A model generated the notes under the pieces. That model was not told the origin of the DNA, searched no databases, and saw only the letters and a list, made by a program, of their open reading frames with translations. The translations under genes and the position numbers were made by a program. This document shows positions 35,487-39,606 of a DNA stretch of 39,606 nt, piece by piece. This DNA comes from Ignavibacteria bacterium (GTDB lineage Bacteria; Bacteroidota; Ignavibacteria; Ignavibacteriales; Ignavibacteriaceae). The DNA is taken from positions 1-39,606 of the forward strand of contig JAJTBZ010000099.1 of the NCBI GenBank assembly GCA_021286645.1. The letters run 5' to 3'. Every line of letters begins with the position of its first letter. Position 1 is the first letter of the stretch.

Positions 35487-37730
35487 ATGAATACGGGACA
35501 GGTTTGCAACAAAAGTATGTCCGGATATTTGAGCAGGCACGCAATAACTGCCCAAGTTTTTCTGTTTTGTGTGCTATTTGTAGTTACAGCACATCCACAG
35601 GAATCTCCCGATTTAACCTCTATGTCCCTGGAAGAACTGCTAACGGTAAATGTAGTAACGGCGACAAATATTAATGAAAAACTCAGTGACGCCCCTGCTA
35701 CGGTAATTGTACTCACACAAAAAGACCTGCACACACGGGGTTACACGAACATTTCAGAATTCCTGGATGATCTTCCGGGTATAGATGTTGTTCGCACGGG
35801 CGGCGATTATTACCTGCAAACATACTGGCGCGGCTACCGCACTACTTATAGTTCTCCATTCCTGTTCCTTGTTGACGGACGCGTTAATAACAGTTTATAT
35901 TTTAATCACGCCGTTAACCTGGTAACGTACCCGATCAGCAATATAGAGCGTATAGAAATAGTGTACGGGCCGGCATCTTCGGTATATGGCGGTAATGCTT
36001 CTATGGGCGTAATAAATTTCATCCTGAAAAAAGATATGGATGAAGATGGCAGTAAATTGCAGGCTACCATGGCAACAGGGACAAATCAACAACGGCTTGC
36101 AGATATCAGCTATTTCTATAAGCACGATATTTTCAGGCTTAACATTGCCGGCAGATTTGAGGTTTCAAACCGTGATATCAGCAATGCAAATATGTATGAA
36201 TGGACCAAAACGCAGTATTATCATGATACCGCACTTTGGGGTAAAATGCGATCGAATACTGCATTCGCTGATGAAGGCTACCTGCCTGACAGGAAATATA
36301 ATATTGGGCTGAATGTATTCTACGGAGAAACCGAGCTTGGTATAAATTACAATACGCTGAATGAAACATACGGTTTTACTTACCCCGCGGATAAAACCGC
36401 TGCCTCTTCATGGAAACTATATGATCTCAGCGCGCATTTTTCCCATCATTTTACCCTGAAGGAAAATATCACTTCAGGAACCTCGGTTACATGGCGTAAA
36501 AATGGATCAGATAACACCTCAAATGAAATTGCCGGTTACGAGCTGCCTGATGGTTCGCGGATAATATATATGGATTATTATCTTTCCACTAATTACGCGG
36601 TAACATTCGATCAGAATTTCCTCTTGCAACTCCCTGCTAACGTAACCATGAATACCGGATTTACCTACACGCAAAAGAATTTACAGAAAGCATATATTAA
36701 TCCCACGGGGCCGGCAGTGCCGCCGTGGAATTTTGATCCGGCTACGTATCACTTCCCCGCAGTCCCCGATGAAGATTCTGATCCGGCAAACCGTATAACT
36801 CTTGAAGAAGAAGCGGTGTACATACAGGCGAAATACAAACTCCCGGAAGTGCCGTTCATAACAAATAACTATATTAATATTGGCGGAAGAATTGACCATA
36901 ACTCAATTTATGGCACCAACTCTACCCTGCGGGCTGGCTACGTGGGCACTCTCGATAAATTGAGTGTAAAATTCCTTTATGGTGAAGCGTTCCAGGAACC
37001 CACACCCCGTAACGTGTTCGGCAATTATATGGCTGCGGGACACAATGAAAATTTGAAATCAGAATTTTCTAAAACACTCGAACTTACCGCGACATACACG
37101 AACAACGATTTTTCTGCCGGACTGGATGGATACAAAGTAAACGTAAAAAATGCCTTCATTAATTTCGAAGGAGGCGCGTTCAACGCAGGCGAAAGAAATA
37201 TTTATGGTTTTGATGCCAGTTTACATTATCAATATTTTCTGCTTTCTGTACTTCGTATCTCTTGTCAGGGCTACTACTCCTATACGTATGGCACAGAAAA
37301 GAAATATTGCTTATCAGACGGGGTAGCAATTGAAACCGGTATCGGCCCGATTGGTGATCTGGCCCGACATAAGTTCACGCTAAATTCTACAGTAAGTTGG
37401 GGTGCCTACACGCTGAATATCCGCGGCAGAATTATTTCTTCACGCGAAACTGTTGATACAAATCCCCTGGGTGAAATTCCCGGCTATTCCGTTTGGGACG
37501 CTTCATTCCAATGCAGCGATTTCCTCACATCGGGTGTGGGGCTCTCGATCAGATGCACTAATATTTTCAATACAGTGTACGCGCAGCCTGGTGTTGGCTC
37601 CGCCAACGCCGGCAATACACCCGGCTACCGCGATGCGAACTACCACTGGCACGGCAGCCTCGGGTGGTTCTCCTCGGAATTACCTCAGCCGGGAAGGCTG
37701 ATTATAGCCGGTATAACGATTGAGTATTGA
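35487..37730 (+). CDS. TonB-dependent outer-membrane receptor
   Basis: 747 residues from ATG 35487 (a TTG nine bases earlier and ATG 35517 are alternatives). The signal peptide region is AQVFLFCVLFVVTAHPQ. A plug domain (about 30-170) holds LSDAPATVIVLTQKDL, GYTNISEFLDDLPGIDVVRT, FLFLVDGRVNN and IERIEIVYGPASSVYGGNA. The remainder is a long aromatic-rich beta-barrel ending in an aromatic-final strand, LIIAGITIEY. Members of this family import siderophores, vitamin B12, glycans or metals. No neighbouring substrate-specific gene is present to narrow it down. No N-terminal carboxypeptidase-like extension, so it is not a SusC-type protein. Confidence 0.92.
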   Translation: MNTGQVCNKSMSGYLSRHAITAQVFLFCVLFVVTAHPQESPDLTSMSLEELLTVNVVTATNINEKLSDAPATVIVLTQKDLHTRGYTNISEFLDDLPGIDVVRTGGDYYLQTYWRGYRTTYSSPFLFLVDGRVNNSLYFNHAVNLVTYPISNIERIEIVYGPASSVYGGNASMGVINFILKKDMDEDGSKLQATMATGTNQQRLADISYFYKHDIFRLNIAGRFEVSNRDISNANMYEWTKTQYYHDTALWGKMRSNTAFADEGYLPDRKYNIGLNVFYGETELGINYNTLNETYGFTYPADKTAASSWKLYDLSAHFSHHFTLKENITSGTSVTWRKNGSDNTSNEIAGYELPDGSRIIYMDYYLSTNYAVTFDQNFLLQLPANVTMNTGFTYTQKNLQKAYINPTGPAVPPWNFDPATYHFPAVPDEDSDPANRITLEEEAVYIQAKYKLPEVPFITNNYINIGGRIDHNSIYGTNSTLRAGYVGTLDKLSVKFLYGEAFQEPTPRNVFGNYMAAGHNENLKSEFSKTLELTATYTNNDFSAGLDGYKVNVKNAFINFEGGAFNAGERNIYGFDASLHYQYFLLSVLRISCQGYYSYTYGTEKKYCLSDGVAIETGIGPIGDLARHKFTLNSTVSWGAYTLNIRGRIISSRETVDTNPLGEIPGYSVWDASFQCSDFLTSGVGLSIRCTNIFNTVYAQPGVGSANAGNTPGYRDANYHWHGSLGWFSSELPQPGRLIIAGITIEY

Positions 37731-37862
37731 GCTACGCCAATCCTTGTAATATATTTACGTACTAAATACTGAAGGGATGCTGGCTGTAACCAGTATAGCG
37801 CACTCAACGATAAAGCTTGCTTTAATATCTCCTTTGCGTATATTACCCGATGAGCTTCTGCC

Positions 37863-38255
37863 TCATGTCATCCTTTCACCAGTGACGACTCTTGCCAAAT
37901 CTCCTTTTTCAGCAATTATTACATACGCCAGATACAGCGAAAAGAACAGTGTTCCCCCTGCAAGTGCTGCTATGGCAAGGATAAAGGATTTTACTCCCGG
38001 CCCGTTCCGCCATATAATCCAAATAGCAGATAAAACAAGGTAAAAACTGAAATCCAGATTGAACTGGCCGCTCCATGAAAATTGCGAGATATTGTGTATA
38101 AATACCGGAACAAAATTCATTCCTTCGAATTTTATTACCATCAGTGTATATACAAGTTCAACTACAAATACAAGTGCTACAAAAATGAGCAGGGGCAGTC
38201 TATTGTTTACCCGATTACGCGATGTTTCTGTTTTTGATGTTATATTTTTTTCCAT
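37863..38255 (-). CDS. DUF2834-like small membrane protein
   Basis: 130 residues with three hydrophobic segments (about 21-42, 70-85 and 91-112). FSWSGQFNLDFSFYLVLSAIW and the closing pattern resemble DUF2834 proteins. The N terminus is charged. The ATG 38255 follows AGGT, and the gene overlaps the upstream membrane-protein gene by 16 bases. Its function is unknown. Confidence 0.6.
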   Translation of the reverse strand: MEKNITSKTETSRNRVNNRLPLLIFVALVFVVELVYTLMVIKFEGMNFVPVFIHNISQFSWSGQFNLDFSFYLVLSAIWIIWRNGPGVKSFILAIAALAGGTLFFSLYLAYVIIAEKGDLARVVTGERMT

Positions 38256-38656
38256 AACGGACCTACTGAAATAAGTAATACAATAATGTTAAATAATATA
38301 TTTGAGGCATTACCCGACGTGAATGAGCCGGCACTATCCAATAAAAACCAGGCGGCTAACCCGGTTACTACCGATTTACGCACTTCCTCAGGGGCGTGAT
38401 CGTACACCCATTTTTGTAAGCACCATATACAGACACCCCAGCCGAACAGGAATCCCCCTGTTAATGCGGATAAAAATCGGGTTGTAGGTTCAAGATAGGT
38501 TTGCACTCCGTCAACAGGCCAACATAGAATATCGAGTGAAAGCCGCGCGGGTTCTGATGTCTTAAGCATTGTGCCGAAAAAGAATACGGGACCGAAAAGA
38601 CCAATGAATACCGCGGTAAATTTTAGGTATGATTTATAAAAATGAAGTTTATTCAC
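38240..38656 (-). CDS. Small membrane protein, possible TetR-controlled
   Basis: 138 residues with about four hydrophobic segments. There is a GTG start at 38656 with AAGG upstream. No recognised family. It lies between the TetR gene and the DUF2834-like gene on the same strand, overlapping the latter, so the three probably form one regulated unit. Confidence 0.65.
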   Translation of the reverse strand: MNKLHFYKSYLKFTAVFIGLFGPVFFFGTMLKTSEPARLSLDILCWPVDGVQTYLEPTTRFLSALTGGFLFGWGVCIWCLQKWVYDHAPEEVRKSVVTGLAAWFLLDSAGSFTSGNASNILFNIIVLLISVGPLWKKI

Positions 38657-38736
38657 AGATAACCTTTTATAATAAATAGATCACTGCAAAAGTATTACCC
38701 AAGGAGTGGAAATTTTAGACGGGGGCGTACAATACG

Positions 38737-39270
38737 CTAAGTAAAATTCGCAATTATTCTTTTGAGGTTTTCGAAATAAATCTCAAGCCATTTTTCGTTG
38801 AGATTTTCGGGAGTTATCTGTAAATAAAAATTATCCAATGCCAGCTCAAATATTCCTTCAATGCATTTCCGGGGCAACGTTAGTTGCATTTCTTTAATCC
38901 ATAACATTACAAACGCGGTACCGACTATCTCATTAACCCGCTGAACAACTTTATGGTATTCATTATTATCCTGATAGAACCGGAGCTGCCGATGAAACAA
39001 GAGATCGGTTTTATGATCGATTAGAATATCCCTGAGTTCCGGATTAATACTACGGGCATTGTTTTCTTCCTCTGCCATTATTTTCGCCCGTGAAAAGTGG
39101 TATTCGAGAAGCTCACTAACAAATATTTCCAAATCGGCAAAATGGTGGTAGAACGATGATTTGCTGATGCCGACTATCCTGGCAAGCTTTTCAATTTTCA
39201 ACTCACTAATGCCATTATAAGCGGCAAATTCATATCCGCTCGTTATCCAATAGTCTTTACTTTCAAGCAC
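38737..39270 (-). CDS. TetR-family transcriptional regulator
   Basis: 177 residues. The N-terminal helix-turn-helix is LKIEKLARIVGISKSSFYHHFADLEIFVSELL (24-55), a standard TetR pattern. The C-terminal ligand domain is unspecific. It starts with GTG at 39270; an in-frame stop lies just upstream, so no longer start exists. It likely represses itself and the two membrane-protein genes downstream. Confidence 0.9.
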   Translation of the reverse strand: MLESKDYWITSGYEFAAYNGISELKIEKLARIVGISKSSFYHHFADLEIFVSELLEYHFSRAKIMAEEENNARSINPELRDILIDHKTDLLFHRQLRFYQDNNEYHKVVQRVNEIVGTAFVMLWIKEMQLTLPRKCIEGIFELALDNFYLQITPENLNEKWLEIYFENLKRIIANFT

Positions 39271-39369
39271 TCTGATACCCGTTATTCATGTAAATGACTC
39301 CGCAAAATAAAACAGGAATTCGGATTTTTATGACAAAAAAAAACACGCACCCTTCACTGAAACCAGTGA

Positions 39370-39401
39370 GCATGTTAGATGTATTAACTCATCTAACATG
39401 C
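39370..39401. terminator. 12-bp perfect inverted repeat
   Basis: GCATGTTAGATG (39370-39381) pairs with CATCTAACATGC (39390-39401) around an 8-base loop. A second small hairpin lies just left (TCACTG 39354-39359 with CAGTGA 39364-39369), then a run of As that reads as Ts on the minus strand. It lies just beyond the stop of the minus-strand partial gene, so it is best read as that gene's terminator. Confidence 0.65.
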
Positions 39402-39413
39402 TAATCAAAATCT

Positions 39414-39606
39414 TTACGGGGTATATTCCCAAGGTTCAATTTCTTTTAAATGAACTTCAGCTTTTAACTTATCACCCAGATATATACTGAGGATAAAATG
39501 ATCTTTTATATCTTCACAAAAATCATCCTGATCCACTACGTAGATCCATTTACCACTCGTAAAAGTCCACAACCATCCACCCATTGTGCCCTTGGATTCT
39601 TCCTTG
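39414..39606 (-). CDS. C-terminal fragment of an unrecognised protein (5' end outside window)
   Basis: On the minus strand the frame is open from the window edge to TAA (39414-39416), giving 63 residues. It is rich in aromatic residues (GGWLWTFTSGKWIYVVDQDD, then EIEPWEYTP at the end) and mildly acidic. The hairpin at 39370 follows it at the expected distance for a terminator, which supports a real gene. I recognise no family. Confidence 0.6.
   Translation of the reverse strand, partial: KEESKGTMGGWLWTFTSGKWIYVVDQDDFCEDIKDHFILSIYLGDKLKAEVHLKEIEPWEYTP

Noticed and set aside
39354-39401. Nested inverted repeats considered as an insertion-sequence end or attachment site.
   Set aside because: No transposase or integrase nearby and no direct repeats; position just after the partial minus-strand gene fits a terminator better.

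Overview
The window looks like a chromosomal segment from a heterotrophic member of the Bacteroidota/Chlorobiota/Ignavibacteriota (FCB) group. The strongest sign is two secreted proteins ending in a type IX secretion (Por) sorting domain with the QNYPNPFNPSTTISFSIPE signature. TonB-dependent uptake, SPFH, YncE-like and FN3-like secreted proteins, and TAnnTTTG-type promoter boxes fit the same group. This is inferred from motifs, not from a phylogenetic marker analysis.

Layout. 1-1887: the end of hemE and then hemN (oxygen-independent heme synthesis), closed by a terminator. 2104-6204: the most unusual part. In order it holds an ArsM-like methyltransferase with a CCC tail, an unlisted 31-codon cysteine-containing peptide gene with a perfect AGGAGG ribosome site and its own terminator, a radical SAM/SPASM maturase, a thioredoxin-thioredoxin reductase fusion and a second methyltransferase. 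It reads as a compact ribosomal-peptide-modification (RiPP-like) cluster with built-in thiol redox chemistry and a possible arsenic or soft-metal link. 6297-8499 (minus): pyrimidine nucleoside phosphorylase and an SPFH protein.

8699-19070 is mostly housekeeping: alaS, a small secreted FN3-like protein, a SpoIID-like protein, a Maf nucleotidase, a UPF0104 flippase-like membrane protein, NADP-isocitrate dehydrogenase, YtxH and DUF948-like envelope proteins, and an EF-G-2-like GTPase. 19273-26817: a secreted metallophosphoesterase, an overlapping HpcH/HpaI aldolase-like plus divergent SGNH-like gene pair, a YncE beta-propeller/phosphatase lipoprotein, and an MFS exporter with a DUF6438-type protein.

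27084-32787: two large T9SS cargo proteins, a putative HExxH metalloprotease and a repeat-rich adhesin-like protein, whose sorting domains share a 50-base identical DNA stretch. 32850-39606: a secreted hypothetical protein, OsmC, a short-chain dehydrogenase, a TonB-dependent receptor, a TetR regulator with two small membrane proteins, and the 3' end of an unrecognised minus-strand gene cut by the window edge. No rRNA, tRNA, CRISPR, insertion sequence or phage genes were recognised.
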